Below, piece after piece: positions 26,731 to 35,214 of a stretch of 64,000 nucleotides of DNA. The stretch spans positions 47,841-111,840 of the forward strand of contig JBCFBK010000013.1 in NCBI GenBank assembly GCA_038562555.1. The letters run 5' to 3'. The notes beneath the pieces are model-generated. The model had not been told where the DNA came from and did no database searches. It saw nothing but the letters and a program-made list of their open reading frames with translations. Position numbers and translations under genes: made by a program. Source of the stretch: JBCFBK01 sp038562555 (GTDB lineage: Bacteria; Bacteroidota; Bacteroidia; Bacteroidales; Prolixibacteraceae). How positions within the stretch are numbered: position 1 is the first letter of the stretch; every line of letters starts with the position of its first letter.

Positions 26731-27472
26731 GCTCCTTTTTTATCCAGTCATATCCTTTTTCTTCCAGTTCGAGAGCCAGCTCCTTCCCTGCCGATTTCAC
26801 AATGCGGCCTTTGTACAGCACATGAACAAAATCGGGGATGATGTGATCGAGCAAACGCTGGTAATGCGTGATGACAATCACTGAGCGGTTCGGATCCTTC
26901 AGGGCATTGACACCTTCGGCAACGATCTTCAACGCGTCAATGTCCAGTCCTGAATCGGTTTCGTCGAGTATAGCCAGCTTTGGCTCCAGCATGGCCATCT
27001 GGAAAATTTCATTCTTCTTTTTTTCTCCTCCCGAAAATCCTTCGTTGACCGAACGGTTTGTGAGTTGTGAGTCGAGATGCAGCATATCTTTTTTCTCGCG
27101 CATCAGTTTCAGGAACTCGGCGGCTGATAAAGGCTCCAGCCCCTTAAACTTGCGATGCTCGTTGATCGATGTCTTCAGGAAATTCACCATCGGAACCCCC
27201 GGTATTTCCACGGGATACTGAAAGCTCAGGAAAAGGCCTTTGCGGGCACGGTCTTCGGGCGACAGTTCCAGCAAATCCTCACCCATAAACTCGATTTCTC
27301 CTTCGGTTACTTCATAATCTTCCTTCCCGGCAAGCACATTTCCCAGTGTACTTTTTCCCGATCCGTTAGGCCCCATGATCGCGTGGATCTCGCCCGGTTT
27401 AATGCTTAAATTAATCCCTTTCAGGATTTCCAGTCCCTCAACGGAGACTCTTAAATTTTTTATCGTTAGCAT
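26723..27472 (-). CDS. sufC: Fe-S assembly ATPase SufC
   Basis: 249 residues. ABC-type ATPase of the SufBC2D complex: Walker A GPNGSGKSTLGNV (about 34-46), signature FSGGEKKKNEIFQ (about 150), Walker B LAILDETDSGLD (about 170-181), H-loop VITHYQR (about 204). Overlaps sufD by 8 bp. Separated from sufB by 131 bp that hold no gene and no clear terminator. Confidence 0.97.
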   Translation of the reverse strand: MLTIKNLRVSVEGLEILKGINLSIKPGEIHAIMGPNGSGKSTLGNVLAGKEDYEVTEGEIEFMGEDLLELSPEDRARKGLFLSFQYPVEIPGVPMVNFLKTSINEHRKFKGLEPLSAAEFLKLMREKKDMLHLDSQLTNRSVNEGFSGGEKKKNEIFQMAMLEPKLAILDETDSGLDIDALKIVAEGVNALKDPNRSVIVITHYQRLLDHIIPDFVHVLYKGRIVKSAGKELALELEEKGYDWIKKELV

Positions 27473-27603
27473 GATCTGTAATGGTCAAAATGTAAAAATA
27501 ATAAACTGACAAATTTATAAATTGTAAAACTGTCCCTGCGACAGAACGGCAGACGATCTCGACGGGCTTTCACGAATAGCTAAAAGTTACCAGCTAACAG
27601 CTG

Positions 27604-29049
27604 TTACCCCACACTACCCTCGAGACTGATCTGCAATAGTTTTTGTGCTTCGACGGCAAATTCCATCGGAAGCTTGTTAAGCACTTCGCGGGCATAACCG
27701 TTAACGATCATCCCGATCGCATCCTGCGTTGAAATTCCCCGCTGGTTGCAATAAAAGATCTGGTCTTCGCCGATCTTGGAGGTAGTGGCCTCATGTTCAA
27801 CGATCGAACTTTTGTTTCCCACTTCAATGTAGGGGAAGGTATGCGCTCCGCAGGTTGAACTGAGCAGCAGGGAATCGCATTGCGAAAAATTCCTCGCATT
27901 TACCGCTCCGGGCATCACCTTCACCAGACCGCGGTACGAATTGTCGCTTTTACCTGCAGAAATGCCCTTCGAGACAATGGTGCTTTTCGTGTTCTTCCCG
28001 ATATGGATCATTTTGGTGCCCGTATCGGCCTGCTGGAAATGATTGGTAACAGCCACCGAGTTAAATTCGCCAACCGAGTTATCGCCCATTAATACCACGC
28101 TCGGGTATTTCCAGGTGATGGCCGAACCGGTTTCGACCTGAGTCCAGCTAATTTTCGACGATACCCCGCGGCAAATGCCACGTTTGGTGACGAAATTATA
28201 AACACCGCCTTTCCCTTCCTTATTTCCCGGATACCAGTTCTGGACCGTTGAGTACTTTACTTCAGCATGATCGAGCGCTATAATCTCGACAACGGCCGCA
28301 TGCAGCTGATTCTCATCGCGCATAGGCGCCGTGCAGCCTTCCAGGTAACTCACATAACTCTCCTCATCAGCGATGATCAGCGTCCGCTCAAACTGGCCGG
28401 TTCCCGCTGCGTTGATCCTGAAGTAGGTGGATAACTCCATGGGACAGCGGACTCCTTTTGGAATGTAGCAAAACGAACCGTCCGAAAAAACAGCCGAGTT
28501 CAACGCTGCAAAAAAGTTATCGGACGGCGGAACCGACATGCCCAGGTATTTCTTCACCAGGTCGGGATGCTCCCTGACCGCCTCGCTGAACGAGCAAAAG
28601 ATGATCCCTTTTTCAGCCAGCGTTTCTTTAAACGTCGTTTTTACCGACACGCTGTCGATCACAGCGTCTACGGCGACACCGGCGAGAATTTTCTGTTCAT
28701 CGAGCGGAATGCCCAGCTTACTGAATGTTTCCAGCAATTCAGGATCGACCTCGTCAAGGCTTTTGTATTTGGGGTCCTGCCGGGGTGCCGAATAATAGAT
28801 AATATCCTGAAAATCAATATCTGGTATTCTCAAATAAGGCCATTCCGGCATTTTCATTTTCTCCCACCGGCGGAAAGCTTCCAGTCGGAACTGAAGCATA
28901 AATTCCGGCTCCTCTTTTTTGGCCGAAATAAGACGTATGACGTCTTCATTCAGCCCCTTGGGGATCGTATCGGATTCAAAATTGGAAACAAAGCCGAATT
29001 TGTATTCACCCGAGGTTACTTCTTCTAATATCTTATCTTGTTCTGTCAT
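27604..29049 (-). CDS. sufB: Fe-S scaffold subunit SufB
   Basis: 481 residues. Main scaffold on which clusters form. Family blocks: IPKGVRCPMELSTYFRIN, EGCTAPM (cysteine), NWYPGNKEGKGGVYNFVTKRG, and C-terminal EHEATTSKIGEDQIFYCNQRG with the Glu/His/Cys used in assembly. First gene of sufBCDS on the minus strand. A TATCTTTG box 69-76 bp before the start may be its promoter. Confidence 0.97.
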   Translation of the reverse strand: MTEQDKILEEVTSGEYKFGFVSNFESDTIPKGLNEDVIRLISAKKEEPEFMLQFRLEAFRRWEKMKMPEWPYLRIPDIDFQDIIYYSAPRQDPKYKSLDEVDPELLETFSKLGIPLDEQKILAGVAVDAVIDSVSVKTTFKETLAEKGIIFCSFSEAVREHPDLVKKYLGMSVPPSDNFFAALNSAVFSDGSFCYIPKGVRCPMELSTYFRINAAGTGQFERTLIIADEESYVSYLEGCTAPMRDENQLHAAVVEIIALDHAEVKYSTVQNWYPGNKEGKGGVYNFVTKRGICRGVSSKISWTQVETGSAITWKYPSVVLMGDNSVGEFNSVAVTNHFQQADTGTKMIHIGKNTKSTIVSKGISAGKSDNSYRGLVKVMPGAVNARNFSQCDSLLLSSTCGAHTFPYIEVGNKSSIVEHEATTSKIGEDQIFYCNQRGISTQDAIGMIVNGYAREVLNKLPMEFAVEAQKLLQISLEGSVG

Positions 29050-29117
29050 GTCCTCAAAATTAATTCCTCGTAACGCTTGTATAACAAACGGCAGTATTCA
29101 CTGTTTAAATTAAATTG

Positions 29118-29125
29118 CAAAGATA
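29118..29125 (-). promoter_or_regulatory. Possible -7 box for sufB
   Basis: TATCTTTG on the minus strand matches TAnnTTTG; no perfect TTG at -33 (CTG nearby). It lies in the 142-bp divergent gap with thiL. Confidence 0.4.
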
Positions 29126-29191
29126 ATGAAGTAAAGCTATTTTTACAGTGGATTAGGGATATTTCACACCTAAATGTCTGATATTTAAAAA

Positions 29192-30229
29192 ATGGATGCT
29201 AAAAAAGAAAGAACGCCGGTTTCAAAGCTCGGAGAATTCGGCCTCATTGAACATTTGACAAAAAATCTCGTCATCAAAAATGAAGGTACGCTCAAAGGCG
29301 TCGGCGACGACGCAGCAGTACTGGATTATAAAGGAAGTCAGCTGGTGGTGACCACCGATCTGCTTATTGAAGGAATTCACTTTAACCTGATGTATGTTCC
29401 GATGCAGCATTTGGGGTACAAGTCGGTCATGGTGAACCTTTCAGACGTCTTTGCCATGAACGCATATCCCCGGCAGATTACCGTTTCGCTGGCCTTGTCG
29501 AGCAAATTTTCGGTCGAGGCATTGGAAGAGCTTTACGAGGGGATCAGGATGGCCTGCGACAAATATGGGGTCGATCTGGTTGGAGGCGACACAACGAGTT
29601 CCATGACAGGACTGGTGATCAGCGTCACAGCGATCGGGGAAGTGGAAAAAGGCAAGGCGGTATACCGTAGCGGTGCTCAGGTGAACGACCTGATTTGCGT
29701 TTCGGGCGATCTGGGCGGCGCTTACATGGGCCTTCATTTGCTGGAGCGCGAGAATGAGGTTTTCAAGGTGAATCCGAAAATGCAGCCCAACCTGCAGGGC
29801 TACGATTATATTCTGGAACGGCAACTGAAGCCGGAGGCCAGGGGCGATGTGGTTGCGGCTTTAAAGTCGCTGGACGTGTTGCCAACGGCGATGATCGATA
29901 TTTCCGACGGCTTGTCGTCGGAGCTGATGCATATCTGCAAGGAATCGAAGGTGGGATGTCATCTGTACGAGGAAAAGATCCCGATGGACTACCAGACAAA
30001 GAAATTCGCGGAGGAACTTCAGATCAATCCGCTCGTAGCGGCGCTGAATGGCGGCGAAGATTATGAGTTGCTCTTCACAGTAGCCTTATCGGACCACGAC
30101 AAGATCAGGAATGATCCGGACATCACGATTATCGGGCATATTGTTGAAGCAGAAAAAGGTACCAACCTGATCACGGCTCTCGGGAATACGGCGATACCGC
30201 TGCAGGCGCAGGGCTGGAATCCGCTATAA
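29192..30229 (+). CDS. thiL: Thiamine-monophosphate kinase
   Basis: 345 residues. Phosphorylates thiamine phosphate to thiamine diphosphate with ATP. AIR-synthase fold with VGDDAAVLDY (metal Asp pair, about 40-49), TTDLLIEGIHFNL (about 54-66), DLVGGDTTSS, ISVTAIGEV, MIDISDGLSSEL and NGGEDYELLF. Normal length for Bacteroidota. It diverges from sufB and ends before a hairpin terminator. No thi operon nearby. Confidence 0.95.
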   Translation: MDAKKERTPVSKLGEFGLIEHLTKNLVIKNEGTLKGVGDDAAVLDYKGSQLVVTTDLLIEGIHFNLMYVPMQHLGYKSVMVNLSDVFAMNAYPRQITVSLALSSKFSVEALEELYEGIRMACDKYGVDLVGGDTTSSMTGLVISVTAIGEVEKGKAVYRSGAQVNDLICVSGDLGGAYMGLHLLERENEVFKVNPKMQPNLQGYDYILERQLKPEARGDVVAALKSLDVLPTAMIDISDGLSSELMHICKESKVGCHLYEEKIPMDYQTKKFAEELQINPLVAALNGGEDYELLFTVALSDHDKIRNDPDITIIGHIVEAEKGTNLITALGNTAIPLQAQGWNPL

Positions 30230-30231
30230 AA

Positions 30232-30297
30232 GGGGCTTTGCCCCGGTCCTCTTTATAAAAGAAAAGGCCTGTGTATATGGTCACAAGCCTTTTCTTA
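30232..30297. terminator. Terminator hairpins between thiL and lpxA
   Basis: A small GGGGC-TTT-GCCCC hairpin (30232-30244), then a long stem AAGAAAAGGC(C)TGTG (30259-30273) with CACA(A)GCCTTTTCTT (30282-30296), one mismatch. T-rich on the minus strand, so best for lpxA, and positioned for both convergent genes. Confidence 0.7.
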
Positions 30298-30315
30298 AAT
30301 CTCTATCCGAAAGGA

Positions 30316-31098
30316 TCAATCGGGGAAATACCCGCGGATAATGCCCCGCTTCGAATCCTTCACGAAGAGAAGGATCTCGTCCCTCTCGGGAGTCGCCGGC
30401 ATCTCCGCTTCAATGATCTCGATCGCCTGGGCCGTGTTCAGTCCTTTTTGGTAAATATATCGGTAAATATCCTGCACTTCGCGGATCTTATCGTTATTAT
30501 AATTCCTCCGTCTAAGTCCGATGGAATTGATCCCTACGTATGAAAGCGGCTCCCTCCCTGCCTTAATAAATGGGGGAACATCCTTCCGCACCAGCGATCC
30601 ACCTGATATCATGACGTGTGAGCCGATATGACAAAACTGGTGAACAGCCGTCATTCCGCTGATAATCGCATAATCATCAACAATGACCTCCCCTGCCAGT
30701 TGTGTATTGTTCACCAGGATCACGTTGTTCCCAACGGCGCAGTCGTGCGCAATGTGGACGTAAGCCATGATGAGGCAATTATTCCCAACAGTTGTCTTTC
30801 CACGGGCGATGGTTCCGCGGTTCACGGTAACAAACTCCCTGATGGTAGTTGAATCGCCAATTTCAACGGTTGTATATTCGCCCTGAAATTTAAGGTCCTG
30901 AGGAATAGCGCCAATCACAGCTCCGGGAAAAATACGACAGTTTTTTCCGATCCGGGTGCCGGGAAAGATGGTAGCATTGGAACCGATGCGGGTCCCCTCA
31001 CCAATAACAACATCTTTATCGATTGACACAAAAGGTTCAATGACGACGTTGTCAGCCACTTTTGCCTCAGGGTGGACATAAGCTAATGGTTGTTTCAT
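30316..31098 (-). CDS. lpxA: Acyl-[ACP]-UDP-N-acetylglucosamine O-acyltransferase
   Basis: 260 residues. First step of lipid A synthesis: moves a 3-hydroxyacyl chain to UDP-GlcNAc. Left-handed beta-helix built of hexapeptides (IGEGTRIGSNATIFPGTRIG), catalytic His in IAHDCAVGNNVI (about 120-125), then a helical C-terminus (GLNTAQAIEIIEAEMP). Last gene of lpxD, lpxC-fabZ, lpxA. It has its own leader holding copy D of the repeated element, 17 nt before the start. Confidence 0.96.
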   Translation of the reverse strand: MKQPLAYVHPEAKVADNVVIEPFVSIDKDVVIGEGTRIGSNATIFPGTRIGKNCRIFPGAVIGAIPQDLKFQGEYTTVEIGDSTTIREFVTVNRGTIARGKTTVGNNCLIMAYVHIAHDCAVGNNVILVNNTQLAGEVIVDDYAIISGMTAVHQFCHIGSHVMISGGSLVRKDVPPFIKAGREPLSYVGINSIGLRRRNYNNDKIREVQDIYRYIYQKGLNTAQAIEIIEAEMPATPERDEILLFVKDSKRGIIRGYFPD

Positions 31099-31191
31099 GC
31101 GTATATTTTAGTGTTTAAATTGCCGCATGGAATTCGCATGATCGCCAATAATCGTTCAATTTGGCGTTTCTGCGAATCATGCTCTTTTCAT
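31099..31191 (-). repeat. Leader element copy D, before lpxA
   Basis: On the minus strand ATGAAAAGAGCATG (31191-31178), then a long hairpin: ATTCGCA with TGCGAAT outside, CGCCAA with TTGGCG inside, closing with CATGCGAATTCCAT (31140-31127), then a TTTAAACACTAAAATATACGC tail to the ATG. Same arm sequence, orientation and distance to a start codon as copy A; the centre is unrelated. Lies in the 154-bp gap between lpxC-fabZ and lpxA. Confidence 0.7.
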
Positions 31192-31252
31192 CTATTTACA
31201 TTACATTAATATCAGGTATCCGGAATCAGACACCAAATTTATTTATTTATTG

Positions 31253-32641
31253 TTATGCCGGCACAATCTGCGCCATAAATTCACCTTCAGCAACAATTTT
31301 ACTTCCTACAAAACAGAGTCCCTTCATGTTGGCAATTCCTCTTCGGATCGGTGTAGTGAGCTCCATTCTTAAAATCAGAGTATCGCCCGGTACCACTTTT
31401 TTTCTGAACTTTACGTTGTCAATCTTTATGAAATAAGTGGAATATTTTCCTTCCCGGCTGTGCAAGACATACAAGCCCCCGCACTGAGCCATCGCTTCAA
31501 CAATCAATACGCCCGGCATGACCGGATTGCCGGGGAAGTGCCCCTGAAAGAAGGGCTCATCAGCCGTGACGTTTTTAACGCCAACAATATAATCCGGCCC
31601 GATCCCGATAATTTTGTCGACCAGCAAAAAAGGGAAACGATGGGGTAGAAAGTGTGCAATTCTGTTAATATCCATCAACGGCTCTTTTTCCGGATCATAT
31701 TCGGGTGCCGTGGTTGCTGATTTGCGCAGCAGCAGTTCTTTCCTGAGCAATTTGGCAAACTCGGTATTAACCGTGTGCCCTGGTTTTGTTGCAATAATAC
31801 GCCCCTTAATACGGGCTCCCGCCAAACTCAGATCGCCAATCACATCGAGCAGCTTATGTCGCGCGCATTCATTATCAAACTGAAGATCCAGATTATTCAA
31901 AATACCCTGTGTTTCACGAACCGCTACCCTTTCATGGTTAAACAGATCTGCCAGACGGTCCAGTTCTTCCTGGCTTATCTTCCGGTCCATGATCACGATG
32001 GCATTGTCCAGATCACCCCCCTTCACCAGATTATTCTTCAGCAGAAATTCCAGTTCACGCAAAAATACAAAAGTCCGGCAAGCTGCAACTTCTTTTTTAA
32101 AATCTTTAATGTGATCCAATGAAGCGAACTGGTTGTTCAACACGCTCGATTCAAAAGAGATCAACACGTTCAGACGGTATTCATCATCCGGCAGAGCAAT
32201 GATTTCAGAACCGGTCCGCTCATCCTTATAAACGATTTTTTCTTTAATAATCAGGTATTCCCTTTCCGCATGCTGTTCAACGACCCCTGCTTTTTCAATT
32301 GCCTCAACATATAGCTTCGCGCTTCCGTCCATAATAGGCATTTCTCCTGCATCCAGATCGATCAGCACATTATCGAGGTCCATCCCAACCAGCGCAGCCA
32401 GAGCATGCTCGATGGTACTGATCCGCACATCACCTTTACCAATCACAGTTCCGCGCGAGGTATCCACGACCAGACATGCATCGGCCTCCAGAACAGGCTG
32501 ACCCTCCAGGTCAACACGCCTGAATTTGAACCCAAAATTTACAGGAGCCGGTCTAAAAACAGCAGTAACATTACAACTGGTGTGCAACCCTTTGCCTCCC
32601 ACAGCGAATTCAGCAGCTAACGTTTTTTGCTTAACTGTCAT
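31253..32641 (-). CDS. lpxC-fabZ: Fused LpxC deacetylase / FabZ dehydratase
   Basis: 462 residues, two enzymes in one chain, a fusion known in Bacteroidota. Residues 1 to about 310 are the zinc deacetylase LpxC that commits UDP-acyl-GlcNAc to lipid A (zinc ligands in STIEHALAAL and HKLLDVIGDL). About 320-462 are FabZ, the 3-hydroxyacyl-ACP dehydratase of fatty acid synthesis (PHRFPFLLVD with catalytic His, HFPGNPVMPGVLIVEAMAQ with catalytic Glu). The two compete for the same 3-hydroxyacyl-ACP pool, so the fusion fixes their ratio. 20 bp after lpxD. Confidence 0.97.
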   Translation of the reverse strand: MTVKQKTLAAEFAVGGKGLHTSCNVTAVFRPAPVNFGFKFRRVDLEGQPVLEADACLVVDTSRGTVIGKGDVRISTIEHALAALVGMDLDNVLIDLDAGEMPIMDGSAKLYVEAIEKAGVVEQHAEREYLIIKEKIVYKDERTGSEIIALPDDEYRLNVLISFESSVLNNQFASLDHIKDFKKEVAACRTFVFLRELEFLLKNNLVKGGDLDNAIVIMDRKISQEELDRLADLFNHERVAVRETQGILNNLDLQFDNECARHKLLDVIGDLSLAGARIKGRIIATKPGHTVNTEFAKLLRKELLLRKSATTAPEYDPEKEPLMDINRIAHFLPHRFPFLLVDKIIGIGPDYIVGVKNVTADEPFFQGHFPGNPVMPGVLIVEAMAQCGGLYVLHSREGKYSTYFIKIDNVKFRKKVVPGDTLILRMELTTPIRRGIANMKGLCFVGSKIVAEGEFMAQIVPA

Positions 32642-32661
32642 TTTTTTTAGTTTATCCGAAA

Positions 32662-33708
32662 CTATTCCTTGTTTAATTTTGATTTTAATTCCTTGATTTC
32701 CTTCTGCAATTCGATCAACTGATCACGAAGCTCAGGAAGACGCCGGTATACCACAAAGGTTTTCAGCGCCCGTTCATGTTCCATGGCTGGAATTCCAAGA
32801 ACGGTTGTATTGGCTTTAATACTGTTGCTGATACCCGTCATCGCTCCTACCTTCACGTTGTCGCCAAGTGAAATATGGCCGGCGATACCGACCTGTCCGC
32901 CAATGACATTGTTCCTGCCAATCTTGGTTGAACCGGCTATCCCGGTCACGGCAGCAATAACGGTATTGGCACCGATCTCGGCATTATGGCCAATCTGGAT
33001 CAGGTTGTCCAGTTTTACGCCCTGGCGGATGATCGTAGAGCCGATCGTTGAACAATCAATAGTCGTGTTGGCTCCGATTTCAACATTATCTTCAATGACT
33101 ACATTTCCCAACTGAGGGATTTTTTTGTACGATCCGTCTGCCGTTGGTGCAAAACCGAACCCGTCTGAACCGATTACCGCTCCTGCATGAATAATGCAGT
33201 TTGACCCGATTACTGTGTCGGCATATATTCTGGCTCCCGCAAAAACAGTCGTATTTTCTCCAATCGTAACGTTACTCCCGATGTAGACCTGCGGGTAGAT
33301 ACTGGAGTGGGCCCCCACTTTCGCGTTTGATCCGACATAGGCAAATGCGCCGAGGTAAATATCCTCACCGATGGTCGCTGTCTTATCAACAAAAGAAGGT
33401 TGCTCAATCCCTTTTTTAGTAACCATGCTTTGCTGATAAAGCGTCAGCAGGGAAGCAAATGCCTCGTAAGCATCGGTTACCCTGATCAACGTGCATTTCA
33501 CCGGCGCCTCGGCTACAAAATTCTGGTTGACCAGAACGATTGATGCCTCTGTGTCGTAGATAAATTTGGCATATTTGGGGTTAGCCAAAAAAGCCAACGT
33601 CCCCTTTTTACCATCTTCTATTTTAGAAATATTGCTTACGCTAACATTTTCATCGCCTTCTACCGTTCCGTGCAGATAATCAGCGATGTCCCTTGCTTTA
33701 ATATCCAT
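32662..33708 (-). CDS. lpxD: UDP-3-O-acylglucosamine N-acyltransferase
   Basis: About 348 residues from ATG 33708, which has AAGGAAAAAA before it; an in-frame ATG at 33732 adds only eight residues. The N-terminal uridine-binding domain (about 1-100) is followed by hexapeptide beta-helix repeats with catalytic His in LDNLIQIGHNAEIG (about 243), then a C-terminal coil (LRDQLIELQKEIKELKSK). Third lipid A step. 37 bp after the HD-domain gene; probably one transcript through lpxC-fabZ. Confidence 0.96.
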   Translation of the reverse strand: MDIKARDIADYLHGTVEGDENVSVSNISKIEDGKKGTLAFLANPKYAKFIYDTEASIVLVNQNFVAEAPVKCTLIRVTDAYEAFASLLTLYQQSMVTKKGIEQPSFVDKTATIGEDIYLGAFAYVGSNAKVGAHSSIYPQVYIGSNVTIGENTTVFAGARIYADTVIGSNCIIHAGAVIGSDGFGFAPTADGSYKKIPQLGNVVIEDNVEIGANTTIDCSTIGSTIIRQGVKLDNLIQIGHNAEIGANTVIAAVTGIAGSTKIGRNNVIGGQVGIAGHISLGDNVKVGAMTGISNSIKANTTVLGIPAMEHERALKTFVVYRRLPELRDQLIELQKEIKELKSKLNKE

Positions 33709-33745
33709 ATTTTTTTCCTTGGCGCCGTGCAAAAATAGATTTAAA

Positions 33746-34996
33746 TTAATTAATGTCCAATTCTTTCGGATAACAGATAAAATATTTTCTTACTGTTTGT
33801 GATAAACTGGACAAATTTATGTCTGAAGCTTCACTTATTTCCTTGATTTTTCCTGATTTGAACAAAATATTAATTTTATCATCACCTGAGGCGTATGCAT
33901 TGTTCGTTATGGAATCGTTAACAAAAAAGTATTCCAGATTGTCCTCGCCGATCTCAAAATGATCCATAATCTTCTCTCTGAGCTTATCGATCGTCGATTT
34001 TTTAAATGGCTTGTTTTTCAGCCTGATCCGGAATAATTTCCGGTTGATCAGGCAATCCGAAAGATAGGCCAGTATCTTGTCGTCCTCGTACTGCCATTGC
34101 TTGATAGATGCAAGAATGTCGTTATCGTCCAGTTCGGCAAAAACTGAAAGCAGCGGTCGTCCGTTAAACTTCTCTCCTGAAAGAAAGTGGGCAATCGACA
34201 ATTTTTGTTGAAGGAACACAGACAGCGATGATGTGGCAAACAGCGGAGTCCCGTTCATCGCTAATTCCTTCGCTCTTTTCAGCACATTCATAAGCAAGTG
34301 TTCCGCAGCCAAAACCGTCTTGTGAAGATAAACCTGCCAGTACATGATCCGGCGGGCAATAAGAAATTTTTCGATCGAATAGATCCCTTTGTCTTCAATC
34401 ACCAATTCATCACGCCAGACATGGAGCATCTTAATAATGCGATCAGAGCCTATGGCTCCTTCCATGACTCCGGTAAAAAAGCTGTCACGACGCAGATAAT
34501 CAAGACGGTCCATGTCGAGCTGACTGGCTACCAGCTGATGCAGAAACTTCTTTGGATATTCGTTCTTAAAGATACGGATAGCGAGATCGAGCTTCCCTTC
34601 AAACTGGCGGTTCAGGTCTTCCATCAGCAGGGCAGAAATCTCTTCATGCGAAACACCGTCTACAATCGAATGCTCCAGCGTATGAGAAAAAGGACCGTGC
34701 CCGATATCATGCAGCAGTATTGCGATTGTAACGGCCTCAGCTTCGTCAGCAGTAATCTCAATGCCTTTCAGTTCCAGCGCCGAAATGGCAGAATGGATCA
34801 GATGAATTGTTCCAATCGCATGCTCAAAACGGGTATGTGTCGCTCCGGGAAAGACCAGAAAGGATAGTCCCAACTGCTTAATTCTGCGTAGCCTTTGAAA
34901 ATAAGGATGCTGGATCAAATCAAAAACTAATTCGGACTGGATGGTGATAAAGCCGAATACAGGATCATTGATAATCTTTTTCTTATTCGTTTTCAA
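33746..34996 (-). CDS. HD-domain phosphohydrolase (dGTPase-like)
   Basis: 416 residues. HD metal motifs: RFEHAIGTIHL (about 57-67), LLHDIGHGPFSHTLE (about 93-107), and LDMDRLDYLRRDSFFTG (about 161-177). This is the dNTP triphosphohydrolase/SAMHD1-like branch, which acts on dNTPs or other nucleotides in the cytoplasm; substrate unproven. It heads the lpxD-lpxC/fabZ-lpxA run (38 bp before the lpxD start), an association seen widely in Bacteroidota though the reason is unclear. Confidence 0.9.
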   Translation of the reverse strand: MKTNKKKIINDPVFGFITIQSELVFDLIQHPYFQRLRRIKQLGLSFLVFPGATHTRFEHAIGTIHLIHSAISALELKGIEITADEAEAVTIAILLHDIGHGPFSHTLEHSIVDGVSHEEISALLMEDLNRQFEGKLDLAIRIFKNEYPKKFLHQLVASQLDMDRLDYLRRDSFFTGVMEGAIGSDRIIKMLHVWRDELVIEDKGIYSIEKFLIARRIMYWQVYLHKTVLAAEHLLMNVLKRAKELAMNGTPLFATSSLSVFLQQKLSIAHFLSGEKFNGRPLLSVFAELDDNDILASIKQWQYEDDKILAYLSDCLINRKLFRIRLKNKPFKKSTIDKLREKIMDHFEIGEDNLEYFFVNDSITNNAYASGDDKINILFKSGKIKEISEASDINLSSLSQTVRKYFICYPKELDIN

Positions 34997-35121
34997 TCTG
35001 TTTGTTCCTGATACCTACCTTTAAAGAGGACAAAATTAAAAAACTTTTTCAATCCCGCTATTAACAGCCCGCTGGGCAAACGCTTCAGTCAAGTTTTTAC
35101 TGAAAATCATTTACTTCCATT

Positions 35122-35151
35122 TTGTGTATTCAATGTTTTTTAATAATTTTG
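35122..35151 (+). promoter_or_regulatory. Promoter of rimP-nusA-infB
   Basis: TTG at 35122-35124 and TAATTTTG at 35144-35151, 19 nt apart, match the Bacteroidota housekeeping consensus TTG/TAnnTTTG. The start site should be near 35158, giving a leader of about 57 nt that contains a hairpin. Confidence 0.75.
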
Positions 35152-35177
35152 CGGCTGACAATAAAGTTAAACCGGGG

Positions 35178-35205
35178 TAGGGGGCTTAAAGTCCCCTATT
35201 TTATT
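35178..35205 (+). promoter_or_regulatory. Terminator-like hairpin in the rimP leader
   Basis: Stem TAGGGGGC (35178-35185) with GTCCCCTA (35191-35198, one G-T pair), loop TTAAA, then TTTTATTA. It has the form of an intrinsic terminator, 16 nt before the rimP ATG and about 20 nt after the likely transcription start. It may be an attenuator sensed by NusA (encoded by this operon) or block ribosome entry. Confidence 0.65.
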
Positions 35206-35214
35206 ACTAAAAAT

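Noticed and set aside
27473..27603. 131-bp gap between sufC and sufB as a possible gene or terminator
   Set aside because: No open frame of note and no stable hairpin with T-run; probably just spacer within the suf operon.
6924..31191. Reading the inverted-arm repeats as integron attC sites
   Set aside because: The arms lack the GTTRRRY-type core and there is no integrase or cassette array.
6924..31191. Reading the inverted-arm repeats as transcription terminators
   Set aside because: No T-run follows, they sit before start codons, and one is inside a coding frame.
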